A DNA stretch of 64,000 bases. Origin: Photobacterium angustum. GTDB taxonomy: Bacteria; Pseudomonadota; Gammaproteobacteria; Enterobacterales; Vibrionaceae. How positions within the stretch are numbered: the first letter of the stretch is position 1; each line of letters opens with the position of its first letter. The notes under the pieces are model-generated. The model was not told the DNA's origin. It was given only the letters and a program-made list of their open reading frames with translations, and did not search any database. The position numbers and the translations under genes were made by a program. The DNA lies in NCBI RefSeq assembly GCF_003026365.1, contig NZ_PYOM01000018.1:1-64000 (forward strand). Reading direction: 5' to 3'. This document shows, one piece after another, positions 49,771 through 58,737 of this stretch.

Positions 49771-49945
49771 TTATAAAAGAGTCAAGCACTCATCACGATT
49801 AAATATGGATTTTGAGGCTTTAATTAAGAGAATCTGTCTTTCGTATTCGACTGGAGACAGCCCTCAATTTGTACCATGGTTTCTTCTTGGATTGAAGAAG
49901 CCTTCAACGAGCATGATCTTATCATCGATGTCATTCACTGTAAGG
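49771..49945 (-). mobile_element. IS3-family transposase (OrfB) C-terminal remnant
   Basis: Read on the minus strand, the frame gives LVEGFFNPRRNHGTN, then a TGA stop (49864-49866), then GLSPVEYERQILLIKAS and a terminal stop at 49771-49773. The FYNxxRxH...GLSPVEYE block is the hallmark of the C-terminus of IS3-group transposases. The internal stop and the missing upstream part show that the copy is dead. It lies within 100 bases of the truncated phosphatase copy. Confidence 0.7.
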
Positions 49946-50042
49946 TTTAAGCCTACTCCGAGGCGCAGCCCCATCGAATAGAGAGTAAGAAAGAAAACTT
50001 GATAACGAAGTTGGTAGGTGTCGCTGATTAATTGTGCGATCT

Positions 50043-50370
50043 CGGATTATTCTGGACTAAATCAGGAATAAAACATTTTTCCCAGTCACCTAAATTAAAC
50101 TCTTTTAAGCGCTCGTCAGTCGTTATTAAATTGCTATCTATTCCTAACTCTTCGCAAACTATTTTGGCTGTTTCAATCGCTCTTCCGAGTGGACTGCAAT
50201 AAACAGCCCAATGTTTTTTTATTACCAATTTTTCGATTGATAGATGCACCAATCATGGATGCTTGTTCTTTTCCTAATTCCGTCAAGCCTGAGTTACAAT
50301 GTCCTTGTAAGCGTTGTTGAGCGTTAAACGTTGTTTGACCATGACGTAATAGATAAATGCTTTTTGACAT
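50043..50370 (-). pseudogene. Truncated, frameshifted second copy of the histidine phosphatase gene
   Basis: The copy starts at ATG 50368-50370 and is almost the same as the first 60 residues of the gene at 44392 (LRHGQTTFN intact). One extra T in the run at 50214-50220 then shifts the frame; the shifted frame continues the family sequence (WAVYCSPLGRAIETAKIVCE) up to NNP, where similarity stops at 50043. The last third, including the second catalytic histidine, is missing. It is not functional as a phosphatase. Its upstream flank is also duplicated. Confidence 0.9.
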
Positions 50371-50693
50371 TGTATTCCCCTTGCGATGATAAGAAATTAC
50401 ACCACTTATTACCTGACGACAAGTTGAATACATTTTTTATACTTAAGAAGTATAAAATATAACCTAACAGATACAGCGAGAGTGGCTTGGCTTGCAGACA
50501 TGAGAACGAATTAAAAGTCTAACTGAATTAAATTAAAAGTATCGTCTATGTATATCAAGACAACTCGTCCTTGAGAGGGTGTCACAAAACAAATTTTTAA
50601 ATTTTAAGACTACTTAAATATATGTAGAAGAAGATAGGAAATAGAGGGAGAATAGTAAGCAAACCTTCTCCCTTGCATATGGCATAGCTTCAT
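50371..50693. other. Duplicated upstream flank of the phosphatase pseudogene
   Basis: About 250 bases (to roughly 50621) correspond to 44998-45243 with many substitutions. The remaining part up to the next gene shows nothing recognisable. Confidence 0.6.
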
Positions 50694-51173
50694 CTAGCGG
50701 CTCATCCAGATATCACTGAAACGCTGTGTTGATATATGAAAAAACAAATCATCTTTTTGCTTATAAACATTAACAAATGTTTTTTCTATGTCTACGAATT
50801 CTGTATTTCTAAATTGAGATACAACAAAGGTTAAATCATTATTAGTTTTAGGTGTATAAGCCCAGTAATTCAAATTATCTTCATTTCGCTTACAGTGCTT
50901 TTCCATTTCAATCTTTTTGCCATTAATGACCATAGACACAGTACCATTAAGACCTTGAATATTACATTGACTTAAAAAACGCTCAAAGCCATTGTTGTTA
51001 TATTTCGCTTTGTATAGTTTAAAGAATAACTTTTTATCACCGATTTCTGGTGGCGTGATCAATGCAGATAAAACATAATGTCCGTCAATACTTGATGAGT
51101 TCCAATCCTCTGCTTTCACATTTAATGAACACATCATCATTAATAAAGATGCGATACATACCAGCTTACTCAT
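50694..51173 (-). CDS. Secreted protein of unknown function
   Basis: 159 residues with a clear signal peptide (MSKLVCIASLLMMMCSLNVKA, cut near residue 21). The mature part is predicted to be beta-rich (HYVLSALITPPEIGDKKLFF, LNGTVSMVINGKKIEM) and contains two cysteines (about residues 70 and 95), which may form a disulphide in the periplasm. No family was recognised. It lies at the edge of the rearranged segment. Confidence 0.7.
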   Translation of the reverse strand: MSKLVCIASLLMMMCSLNVKAEDWNSSSIDGHYVLSALITPPEIGDKKLFFKLYKAKYNNNGFERFLSQCNIQGLNGTVSMVINGKKIEMEKHCKRNEDNLNYWAYTPKTNNDLTFVVSQFRNTEFVDIEKTFVNVYKQKDDLFFHISTQRFSDIWMSR

Positions 51174-51916
51174 ATTATTCCTTTAACATCAATAACAGCC
51201 ACAATATAAAGAAGAACGTCCTTTTGAATCAGTTTAACAGCAATGTTATGCGTCATCAAAAGAATCATTGAAGCCATTAAAGCTAAACATGAAATTTTTA
51301 TACATACTTTATGTATTTTATTACCAATCTATAAGGTAATTAATATTATAAATAGACATTGAATTGTAAAAAATTGAGAGTTATATCACCTTAACCTCTA
51401 TTCAATATTACTATTACATACTTAAACTTGCCCCTTATCGCAAAACAATCAATTTAAATTTCATTTAATTTATGAGAGATTAACCGCACAAAATAACAAC
51501 TAAGTAATCAAATTACTTACTTAATTGTGAATTCTTTTAAGGTTTCTCAATAGCATAACTTCATGTTTAGACTAGAAATATATTGAAAAACATAATACTA
51601 AATTCTCTAAAGCAATATTTATGGTTAATACTATTAATTTTTAAAGGAAGGGGTTAGCTATTCAACAAAACCATTAAATCACTACTCGATGTTATATCTT
51701 TACAATATCCTAGTAACTGCAGCGTCAGTCAGTAAGCTGTACGTTTCGTGTTTTCATACTTTTATTTAAATAAAAATAATGTACGTATCTAATATTATAA
51801 ATACGTACGTTACTTAATATAACTTAATGATAGCGTTTATATATACAGCTTATTCCAGCAATAAATAAACCAATGCCAATATAATATATTGATGACTAAC
51901 CTTGAGATTCGACTAA
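51174..51916. other. Long gene-free A+T-rich region
   Basis: About 740 bases with no supported reading frame on either strand, very A+T-rich, between the secreted protein gene and the end of cobQ. The only structured element noticed is an exact 7-bp inverted repeat, GTACGTA (51781-51787) and TACGTAC (51802-51808). No terminator with a T run was found for cobQ. The region may be decayed DNA at the right border of the accessory segment. Confidence 0.45.
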
Positions 51917-53383
51917 CTAAAACCCTAATTTATTTAAATCTAAATACTGCTCTACTGCATCAGCAATCATGTTAATTCCATCTTCTTTAGTTTTTTGAAA
52001 ATCAAAAGTTCGGATATCTGTTAAACCAGCCCAAGCTAAGATTTCATTACAAGCTGAATGCTGTTCAAAGATCCCATGTAAATACGTACCAAAAACTTGG
52101 TTACCTACACCTAAAATACCATCCTCTCCATCGGTGAGTTTAATAGGTGCATCTTGCTCTGTTTCAACAGCCGTAACCCCCGCATGGATCTCATAGCCTG
52201 TGACAGCGACGGTATTATTCGCGGTTAATGTTAAGGAGCCAGAAACTTGCTTAAGTTGCTTATGCTGCTTAATTTCAGTCGTTATAGGTAAATAACCAAG
52301 CCCTTGTGTATTTCCACTTTCCCCTTCAATGCCATAAGGATCTGAAATTAACTCACCAAGCATTTGATAACCGCCACATATTCCCATCAATTTGCCACCG
52401 AAACGCAAATGACGTTGTATCTGTTTATCCCAATTTTGAGATCGTAGATAATCTAGATCGCTGCGTACACTTTTAGAGCCCGGTAAGATAATTAAATCCG
52501 CTGGCGGTATCGTTTGTCCTTTACCAATAAATTGAAGGTTGACCTGTGGGTGCATGCGCAACGGATCAAAGTCAGTATGATTACTAATACGTGGAAACAC
52601 AGGAACAACAACCGTAATAGAATTATCTTCTGCATCTATTTGTTGAACGTCAATGGCATCTTCAGCCTCTAACATTAGTCCATGCAGATAAGGCAACACA
52701 CCAATAACTGGTTTACCTGTTTTTTGCTCAAGCCAATCGAGCCCTGATTCTAATAATTTAATATCTCCTCTAAATCTATTTATAACAAAGCCTTTCACTC
52801 GCACTTGTTCAGATTCAGATAACAGGGCTAATGTGCCATATAGATGTGCAAATACCCCTCCTCTATCGATATCAGCAACAATAATCACGGGAACATCCGC
52901 TTCTTCAGCAAAGCCCATGTTGGCAACATCATTTTCACGCAGATTTATTTCAGCAGGACTACCAGCACCTTCTATGATCACCGCATCATATTCTCCCGTC
53001 AGACGCTGGAAAGATTCTAATATAGGCTTCATAACAACTTTCTTGTAGCTGTTATAGCCTATAGCATCCATATCTTCCAACGCCTTGCCCTGAACGATAA
53101 CTTGGGCTCCAATATCCGTATTGGGTTTTAATAACACTGGATTCATATGAACGGTGGGCTCGATACCACAAGCGAAAGCTTGTACGGCTTGTGCTCGACC
53201 AATTTCGCCGCCATCTTTCGTTACAGCACTATTAAGCGCCATATTTTGTGATTTAAATGGCGCAACACGAACTCCCTTACGTGCAAGTACACGGCATATA
53301 CCAGCAACAAGTACACTTTTTCCTGCATCTGACGTTGTACCTTGAACCATTAATGTTCGTGTTGTTTTCGTTATTTTATCCAT
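51917..53383 (-). CDS. cobQ: Adenosylcobyric acid synthase (glutamine-hydrolysing)
   Basis: Amidates adenosylcobyrinate a,c-diamide at four side chains to give adenosylcobyrate, in cobalamin synthesis; 488 residues. The N-terminal ATPase domain begins with [21 protein letters not shown] (P-loop-like) and has [10 protein letters not shown] and [11 protein letters not shown]. The C-terminal glutamine amidotransferase domain has its catalytic Cys in [12 protein letters not shown] and the His in GTYLHGIFE. It is last in the cobU-cobC-cobQ operon, 36 bases after cobC. Confidence 0.96.
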   Translation of the reverse strand: MDKITKTTRTLMVQGTTSDAGKSVLVAGICRVLARKGVRVAPFKSQNMALNSAVTKDGGEIGRAQAVQAFACGIEPTVHMNPVLLKPNTDIGAQVIVQGKALEDMDAIGYNSYKKVVMKPILESFQRLTGEYDAVIIEGAGSPAEINLRENDVANMGFAEEADVPVIIVADIDRGGVFAHLYGTLALLSESEQVRVKGFVINRFRGDIKLLESGLDWLEQKTGKPVIGVLPYLHGLMLEAEDAIDVQQIDAEDNSITVVVPVFPRISNHTDFDPLRMHPQVNLQFIGKGQTIPPADLIILPGSKSVRSDLDYLRSQNWDKQIQRHLRFGGKLMGICGGYQMLGELISDPYGIEGESGNTQGLGYLPITTEIKQHKQLKQVSGSLTLTANNTVAVTGYEIHAGVTAVETEQDAPIKLTDGEDGILGVGNQVFGTYLHGIFEQHSACNEILAWAGLTDIRTFDFQKTKEDGINMIADAVEQYLDLNKLGF

Positions 53384-53419
53384 GTTTGATTTTATTCAAT
53401 CCTGTTAAAGATATTGTAA

Positions 53420-54046
53420 TTAATCACAAAATGGCGGCCATTGTAACTGAGGCCAATCTTGTTGGTCATCATGATAGACAGTAATACGCATTCTGGCGGC
53501 ATAAGGTAAATGGATGCGATGAAGGTAAGTGGTGTTACGAGGCATTTCAAGTAATAGACGTAACAGCTGTCGCATTACGCCAGAATGAGTAACTAATAGG
53601 ATTTTTTGCCCTTTATGCTGTGTTAGCAAGGCTTGCCAAGCTCGCTTTATCCGAATATCAAACTGCTCTAGCGTTTCGCCATTATGCGGTGCTGTTCCGT
53701 CTTCACAGACGTGCCATGGATCGTGCCAATAATGATCAATATCATCACCAAGTTGTTCAACTAACTGCTGACGCGTTAACCCATCCCAATCTCCAAAATC
53801 CATTTCTCGCCAACTATCGCTATGCAAAGCATTAATCGTAAATTTTTGTGCTATAAAGTCGGCAAATGAAGAGCAACGTTGCAATGATGAACTAATAACA
53901 CAATCAAGTTCATTTAGATTTTCGATAGCCATCTTCATTTGCTCAAAACCTTGTTCAGTTAGAACAAAGTCAGTGTGACCTCGTAAGCAATTATCACCTT
54001 CAGGTAAACCATGCCGTAAAATATCTATTTGGGTTATCTTTGCCAT
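53420..54046 (-). CDS. cobC: Alpha-ribazole phosphatase (histidine phosphatase family)
   Basis: 208 residues. Histidine-phosphatase motifs are LRHGLPEGDN near the N-terminus, SSSLQRCSSFADF, REMDFGDWDG and LVTHSGVMRQ. In cobalamin loops CobC removes the phosphate from alpha-ribazole 5'-phosphate or from cobalamin phosphate. The family alone would not give this role; it is assigned from the position between cobU and cobQ. The ribosome site is GAGG. The adjacent genes are 15 and 36 bases away. Confidence 0.88.
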   Translation of the reverse strand: MAKITQIDILRHGLPEGDNCLRGHTDFVLTEQGFEQMKMAIENLNELDCVISSSLQRCSSFADFIAQKFTINALHSDSWREMDFGDWDGLTRQQLVEQLGDDIDHYWHDPWHVCEDGTAPHNGETLEQFDIRIKRAWQALLTQHKGQKILLVTHSGVMRQLLRLLLEMPRNTTYLHRIHLPYAARMRITVYHDDQQDWPQLQWPPFCD

Positions 54047-54061
54047 TAGAACCTCGTTCGA

Positions 54062-54616
54062 TTATGTAACGCTTAGTGTCGGGCCTTTTAATACTTGTGG
54101 TATACCAGCAGTTACAAATATTACCCTTGCAGATTGTTTCGCAATCGCTTGATGCAGCCAACCACTCTCATCGACAAATTGGCGAGAAACCTCACCTAGC
54201 GGCACTATTCCTTGCCCTACTTCATTACTCACTAAAATAATATGCCCTTCTGCTTCACTAATAGCATGTAAAAAGTCTGCTTTTGCCTGTTGCCATGAAT
54301 GTTTACCAATAGGTTGAAATAAACAGTTATTTAACCATAACGTTAAACAATCAATCAGTAAGCATGTCTGATTGTTACTATGTTCACGAATAATATTTGC
54401 CAAATTATAAGACTCTTCAATCAGCATCCACTGAGAAGGACGTTGCTGTTTATGACTTAGAATGCGTTCAGCCATTTCATTATCACAAGCGGTTGCTGTT
54501 GCTACATATTTAACAATCAAGCCAGATTGTTCTGCGAGTTGTTCAGCTAAACGGCTTTTACCAGAACGTGCACCACCAAGGATCAGTTCTGTACCCACCA
54601 AAGGCTTTACATGCAT
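54062..54616 (-). CDS. cobU: Bifunctional adenosylcobinamide kinase/guanylyltransferase
   Basis: Phosphorylates adenosylcobinamide and then transfers GMP to it in nucleotide-loop assembly; 184 residues. The P-loop GGARSGKSRLAEQLA lies at residue 14. ATATACDNEMAERILSHKQQRP is the conserved segment around the guanylylated histidine, and LLIDCLTLWLNN and VSNEVGQGIVP follow. It is the first gene of the operon. The next expected enzyme, cobalamin synthase (cobS), is not in the window. Confidence 0.95.
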   Translation of the reverse strand: MHVKPLVGTELILGGARSGKSRLAEQLAEQSGLIVKYVATATACDNEMAERILSHKQQRPSQWMLIEESYNLANIIREHSNNQTCLLIDCLTLWLNNCLFQPIGKHSWQQAKADFLHAISEAEGHIILVSNEVGQGIVPLGEVSRQFVDESGWLHQAIAKQSARVIFVTAGIPQVLKGPTLSVT

Positions 54617-54640
54617 GGCAAACCTATTAATTATTTAAAA

Positions 54641-54673
54641 TACAGAATGTTAACTTATTAATACTATTCTGTA
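54641..54673. promoter_or_regulatory. Inverted repeat upstream of cobU
   Basis: TACAGAAT (54641-54648) and ATTCTGTA (54666-54673) are exact inverted copies separated by 17 bases, 25 bases upstream of the cobU start. It could be an operator or leader hairpin; no cobalamin riboswitch was recognised here. Confidence 0.35.
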
Positions 54674-54874
54674 TTGTGACATTTCACAGTTATGAGCATG
54701 AATAGAAAATATTTGCTATCACCACATTTTAAATGGCAGCAATAGAAGCCCAAAATGTCTTAATTTTAAGATTACATAACAATAAAAATCATATTTCATT
54801 ATGACTAAATTTGATTTTTATTATTAAGGACTAATAATTAGATTATGAATTAAACAACCGTTCAGGGAGGAATT

Positions 54875-55978
54875 ATGATTTCTCAACAAGTAAGACTTAT
54901 TGATGTGTTGAGACTTCCAACGGTTTTACTTTCTTTAGATTCAAAATCTCTCTACCAAATTATTACTGAAGCTCGATATCTATCCTTGCTTGGACAATTA
55001 AAAAAGACCTGTGAACGTAATGAGATTTGGCAAGATCTTCCTCTTTTCTTCCAACAACAGTTAATTTCAGGCTTTCATAGTTATGAAAAACAAAAACAAT
55101 CATTAGAATTTGAACATCAGGAGTTAACCAAACAGCTTCACGGTATATTACCGTCATGGCGCTATATTAGAGGTAGCGCATTACAACTTTCTGAAGTCGA
55201 GGCATTTTCAGGGAGGGTTAAAAACAATATTGAGATATTAATTTCCAAGTCATTTGTTGATGCGGTTTTACAACAGTTGTTAAATAATGGATGGCGTTAT
55301 AAACATATAACCGACTATGAGGAAACTTTCTATTGTCGATGGTCTCAGCAAACTACTCCGTTAGTTCATAAAGAAAGACGAACTGAGCTAGCTATTCATT
55401 ATCATCTATTACCTAAAACGCTAATCCATAAATTAAAAGAAGCACCTTTACTTCACCATCATACATCTCCAAGTGTTGCTCACCCTGCCACGCTTTTATC
55501 TCCTGATGCAATGGTACTTCATCAGGCTATCATGCTATTTAATCAAGTTGATTTTCATCATGGCTTACGTGATATATATGACTTAAATTTACAATTTCAG
55601 CATTATGGCCAACAGCGATTATTCTGGCATAACTTAATTCAACTGCACCAACAAATAGGAAAAGATACTAGCCTTTATCTTGCACTATCGTTATGTCATG
55701 AATTATTCGATTTACTGATTCCTAGCAACATGCAGCAATTTTTAAATCAATCACAATACCAGCGCGCAATTTTCTGGCTTTATAAAGAAAGGTTTACTGA
55801 AGTTATCAATAATGCTTTTCCTAAACACCAAAACTCTAATTACCGTTTTGCTGTGAAATCATTACGCTTTCGGGGCCGTTTAAAGCGAATGCCAATTTAT
55901 GTTATTGTGCCGCACATTATTAAACGAAGCGTACTTAATTTGATGCCCCATGAGGAAGATGAAGAAATTATTTACTAA
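54875..55978 (+). CDS. Nucleotidyltransferase-fold protein with altered active site (PF14907-like)
   Basis: 367 residues, soluble. The segment WRYIRGSALQLSEVEAFSGR then VKNNIEILI matches the place where family members have a GxS/A motif followed by R-x-x-x-DIDLLV, the metal-binding aspartates of a nucleotidyltransferase. Here those residues read N-I-E, so catalysis by the normal mechanism is doubtful. Later blocks (SPDAMVLHQAIMLFNQ, HHGLRDIYDLNLQFQH) fit the family's helical C-terminal part. Family relatives often sit in polysaccharide or exosortase-type loci. It stands alone here, with AGGGAGG five bases upstream. Confidence 0.65.
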   Translation: MISQQVRLIDVLRLPTVLLSLDSKSLYQIITEARYLSLLGQLKKTCERNEIWQDLPLFFQQQLISGFHSYEKQKQSLEFEHQELTKQLHGILPSWRYIRGSALQLSEVEAFSGRVKNNIEILISKSFVDAVLQQLLNNGWRYKHITDYEETFYCRWSQQTTPLVHKERRTELAIHYHLLPKTLIHKLKEAPLLHHHTSPSVAHPATLLSPDAMVLHQAIMLFNQVDFHHGLRDIYDLNLQFQHYGQQRLFWHNLIQLHQQIGKDTSLYLALSLCHELFDLLIPSNMQQFLNQSQYQRAIFWLYKERFTEVINNAFPKHQNSNYRFAVKSLRFRGRLKRMPIYVIVPHIIKRSVLNLMPHEEDEEIIY

Positions 55979-56070
55979 TATTTTTCCCTTTCATCAATAA
56001 CAAACCTCTTAAACACTTTCAACTAATAAGTAGTTTAGGTGGTTCAAGAGGTTTAGAGCAAAGATCTACT

Positions 56071-56601
56071 TTAGAACTTTAAGTATTTCTTCATTGAACC
56101 AACGCTTTTTTCGCCAAGCCCAGTTACCTTTTCTAAATCTTTACTCGTTTTAAATTTGCCATTCTTTTTACGATAGTCAACAATCGCTTTCGCTTTTGCT
56201 TCACCAATGCCAGGAAGTGATGCAGCAAGCTCTGAGGCAGAAGCGGTATTTACATTAACGGCTTTAAGCTGTTTTTTCACTGCTGTTTTTGACTTTGTCG
56301 TGGTCGCTTTTTTACTACCTGTTACTGATTTTTTAGCGGTATCTTTTTTACTATCAAGCTTTGATGATGTTGCCTTAAGATCTTTTTTAGTATCTGTTAC
56401 TTTAGATGAAGATGCCTTTTTGGCTTTATCTGCTTCTTTCTTCGCAGACTTCTTCACCTTGGTAATACAATCCATTTTTTTCTACTTATCTGCCTTATAT
56501 TTGGTTTCACATTTCTTTATAAGCTTAGTGGTATCGGTTGTGGCAGCCTGAGATGTAAATGGCAAAATAAACGCAAGTGTTAACAATAATTTTTTAAACA
56601 T
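56071..56601 (-). pseudogene. Secreted helix-hairpin-helix (ComEA-like) protein interrupted by TAG
   Basis: From ATG 56599-56601 the frame encodes a signal peptide (MFKKLLLTLAFILPFTSQAA) and a short mature part up to residue 39, then an in-frame TAG (56482-56484). The same frame continues without a gap for 136 more codons: a Lys/Ser/Ala-rich linker, then a ComEA-type helix-hairpin-helix domain (VNTASASELAASLPGIGEAK, GKFKTSKDLEKVTGLGEKSV). Such proteins bind DNA in the periplasm during uptake. The Cys spacing (C-E-T-K-Y before, M-D-C after the stop) suggests one ancestral protein. Translation from the internal ATG 56475 would give a protein without a signal peptide. Confidence 0.8.
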
Positions 56602-56982
56602 AAGAAAAATCCTTTATAAATAATCCTGTGTAAATTAAAGACGATTGATGCAAAAAAATAAAATAAAACATCATAAAGCGTTTAAATCAGCGTTTTTTAT
56701 CCACCTTTACGGCTTTAACCATCAATAAAACCCCTCACTCCCTTTTACTTTTAGATTTATCTATATGTTTTTTATAACAATTTATATATACAGTAAAGAA
56801 ACATAGCATGTTGTTTAATTTCTGTTCAATGTAGTGTTGGGTTATGCGATCTTGTTATAATTATTACAATTATTCATTACTAAGTGGTTACCTTTAGCTA
56901 TAAGATAACTATCTTGTGGTCAGGTGAGTTAATAAATAACACCATGCTATGATTCACGCTTCTTGCGTATAAAGGACTTTTG
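56602..56982. other. Divergent promoter region
   Basis: About 380 bases, A+T-rich, between the ComEA-like gene and the alpha/beta hydrolase gene read in the other direction. It should hold both promoters. No operator or reading frame was recognised. Confidence 0.35.
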
Positions 56983-57792
56983 ATGACAGACAACATGCTT
57001 TTTTACAAAACCTACCCACACCCAAGCAGTAATGAATGGGTAGTGTTTGTGCATGGTGCCGGTGGCAGTTCAGCAATTTGGTACAAACAGATTAAAGCGT
57101 ATAAACAACACTTTAATTTGTTACTTCTCGACCTTCGTGGTCATGGTAAATCCAACAACATGTTCAAAGACATGATCGCTAATCCCTATACATTTAAAAG
57201 TGTGACGAAAGATATTGTTCATGTACTTAATCACTTAAAGATTCAATCAGCACACTTTGTTGGGATATCTCTGGGCACAATCATTATTCGCAACTTAGCT
57301 GAAATAGCGCCAGACAGAGTTAAAACGATGATTTTGGGTGGTGCGGTAACACGTTTAAATACCCGTTCTCAAATTTTAGTGAAACTAGGTAATATGTGTA
57401 AGCACATTATTCCTTACATGTGGTTATATCGTTTATTTGCCTATGTCGTTATGCCGCAAAAAAGTCAACGCGAGTCTCGACATTTATTCGTCCGAGAAGC
57501 CAAAAAATTGTGTCAAAAAGAATTTAAGCGGTGGTTTAAACTGGCAACAGAAGTAAACCCCATCATGAAGTATTTTAAAGAAAAAGAACTGTCGATACCG
57601 ACATTGTATTTGATGGGTGCAAATGACTATATGTTTATCAAGCCAGTAAAAGAAATGGTTCAACGACATAAGTTTAGTTTTTTGACTGAATTAAAAGATT
57701 GCGGACACGTTTGCAACGTTGAACGACCGGATGATTTTAATCAGCATTCGATCGATTTTATTAAACAGCATAAAACCACTTATACGGCTTAA
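56983..57792 (+). CDS. Alpha/beta hydrolase
   Basis: 269 residues. The alpha/beta hydrolase core is clear: the oxyanion region VVFVHGAGGSSAIW, then LLDLRGHGKSNN, the nucleophile elbow VGISLGTII, candidate Asp in LMGANDYMF and candidate His in CGHVCNVE near the C-terminus. No signal peptide is present. The start at ATG 56983 follows AAAGGA by six bases; an in-frame TTG lies just before. The substrate is unknown. It shares a two-way terminator with the convergent hydrolase gene. Confidence 0.87.
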   Translation: MTDNMLFYKTYPHPSSNEWVVFVHGAGGSSAIWYKQIKAYKQHFNLLLLDLRGHGKSNNMFKDMIANPYTFKSVTKDIVHVLNHLKIQSAHFVGISLGTIIIRNLAEIAPDRVKTMILGGAVTRLNTRSQILVKLGNMCKHIIPYMWLYRLFAYVVMPQKSQRESRHLFVREAKKLCQKEFKRWFKLATEVNPIMKYFKEKELSIPTLYLMGANDYMFIKPVKEMVQRHKFSFLTELKDCGHVCNVERPDDFNQHSIDFIKQHKTTYTA

Positions 57793-57805
57793 CATTTTTA
57801 TTATA

Positions 57806-57866
57806 AAAAGGCATAACGCTGCTTAATGATCTTTTCTAGATCTTCAATTGCACGTTATGCCATTTT
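57806..57866. terminator. Bidirectional terminator between the two hydrolase genes
   Basis: GGCATAACG (57810-57818) pairs with CGTTATGCC (57853-57861); the 34-base interior includes a second small stem around TCTAGA. Runs of A and T on the outside give poly-T tails on both strands. Confidence 0.75.
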
Positions 57867-57882
57867 TCTGTTTATTTATTAA

Positions 57883-58701
57883 TTAGCGTGCAATATGCTT
57901 CGCTAAGAAAGCTTCAAGTTGCTTAGTTACAAATTCAGGTTGTTCTAAGTTACTAATATGGCCAGCCTCTGGGATCAATACATATTCGCTATCTTTGATC
58001 TCATCATGCATCAACTGCGCTTCTAGTGGTGGACGTGGATTATCTTCCATACCTGATAAAATCAATGTGGGTGCTTTAAGTTGCGCTATATCGTCAAACG
58101 TATCTCGACGGCCAAACACCATCTTACCCACTTGTGCAATTGCTACTGCTTTATCACCTTTTAGAGAGGCTAAATGTTGTCTAAAGCCATCAACAAGCTC
58201 TGGCGTATATTGCTCGGCTTGACGACGGAAAAATAAAGGAACAACGCTATCAATAATGGCGTCTGGAATAGCTTGCTGCTCAATAATTGTATTTAGCATT
58301 GAAAAGTATTTAGCGTGTAAGACCTCAGGCTCGTAGCCTAAAAAAGTATCCATCAATACTAATGCTGTCACACGTTGAGGTACTTTTATGGCAAGCTCTG
58401 CTCCCCACATGCCTCCCACTGATAAACCAATAAGCGAAAAGTTATCTATATTAAGGTGGTCAAGCAGTGCAATAACATCATCAGCGTAATCACGCAGCGT
58501 ACGTGTTTTTTCAGGTGCAACATCAGCCTGACCATGTGCCCATAACTCAGGTACAATACAACGATAATGCTGACTCAATGCCTCTATTTGTGGTTGCCAC
58601 ATTTTGCTGTCCCACAAATAACTATGACCCAACACGAGTACAGGGCCTGTACCTTGATCTAAATACGTTAATTTACGATCTTCAATTACATAACTTTGCA
58701 T
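57883..58701 (-). CDS. Alpha/beta hydrolase
   Basis: 272 residues from ATG 58699-58701, which has AAGGA six bases upstream; the frame extends six codons further. The core motifs are LVLGHSYLWDSKMW, PELWAHGQAD, the nucleophile elbow IGLSVGGMWG, Asp in LILSGMEDN and the catalytic His in EAGHISNLEQPEFV. The order and spacing match small-molecule esterases and related hydrolases. It lies 36 bases after the MATE gene on the same strand, so the two are probably cotranscribed. Confidence 0.88.
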   Translation of the reverse strand: MQSYVIEDRKLTYLDQGTGPVLVLGHSYLWDSKMWQPQIEALSQHYRCIVPELWAHGQADVAPEKTRTLRDYADDVIALLDHLNIDNFSLIGLSVGGMWGAELAIKVPQRVTALVLMDTFLGYEPEVLHAKYFSMLNTIIEQQAIPDAIIDSVVPLFFRRQAEQYTPELVDGFRQHLASLKGDKAVAIAQVGKMVFGRRDTFDDIAQLKAPTLILSGMEDNPRPPLEAQLMHDEIKDSEYVLIPEAGHISNLEQPEFVTKQLEAFLAKHIAR

Positions 58702-58737
58702 GCATATCCTTGTCATCATTTATACGTGATTCACACG

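Larger units (their letters stand above)
49608..50042. other. Terminator and IS relic region
   Basis: The terminator of the Ig-repeat gene is at 49619-49641. From 49771 to about 49945 the minus strand holds an IS3 transposase tail. The plus-strand frame across 49652-49981 has no protein-like features and is antisense to that relic. Confidence 0.6.

Noticed and set aside
49652..49981. Plus-strand frame of 109 codons after the Ig-repeat gene
   Set aside because: It is antisense to the IS3 transposase relic and begins just after a terminator; the composition is unlike a protein.
54617..54874. Cobalamin riboswitch upstream of cobU
   Set aside because: Expected from the pathway, but no B12-box-like sequence or suitable G+C-rich fold was seen in the 258 bases before cobU.
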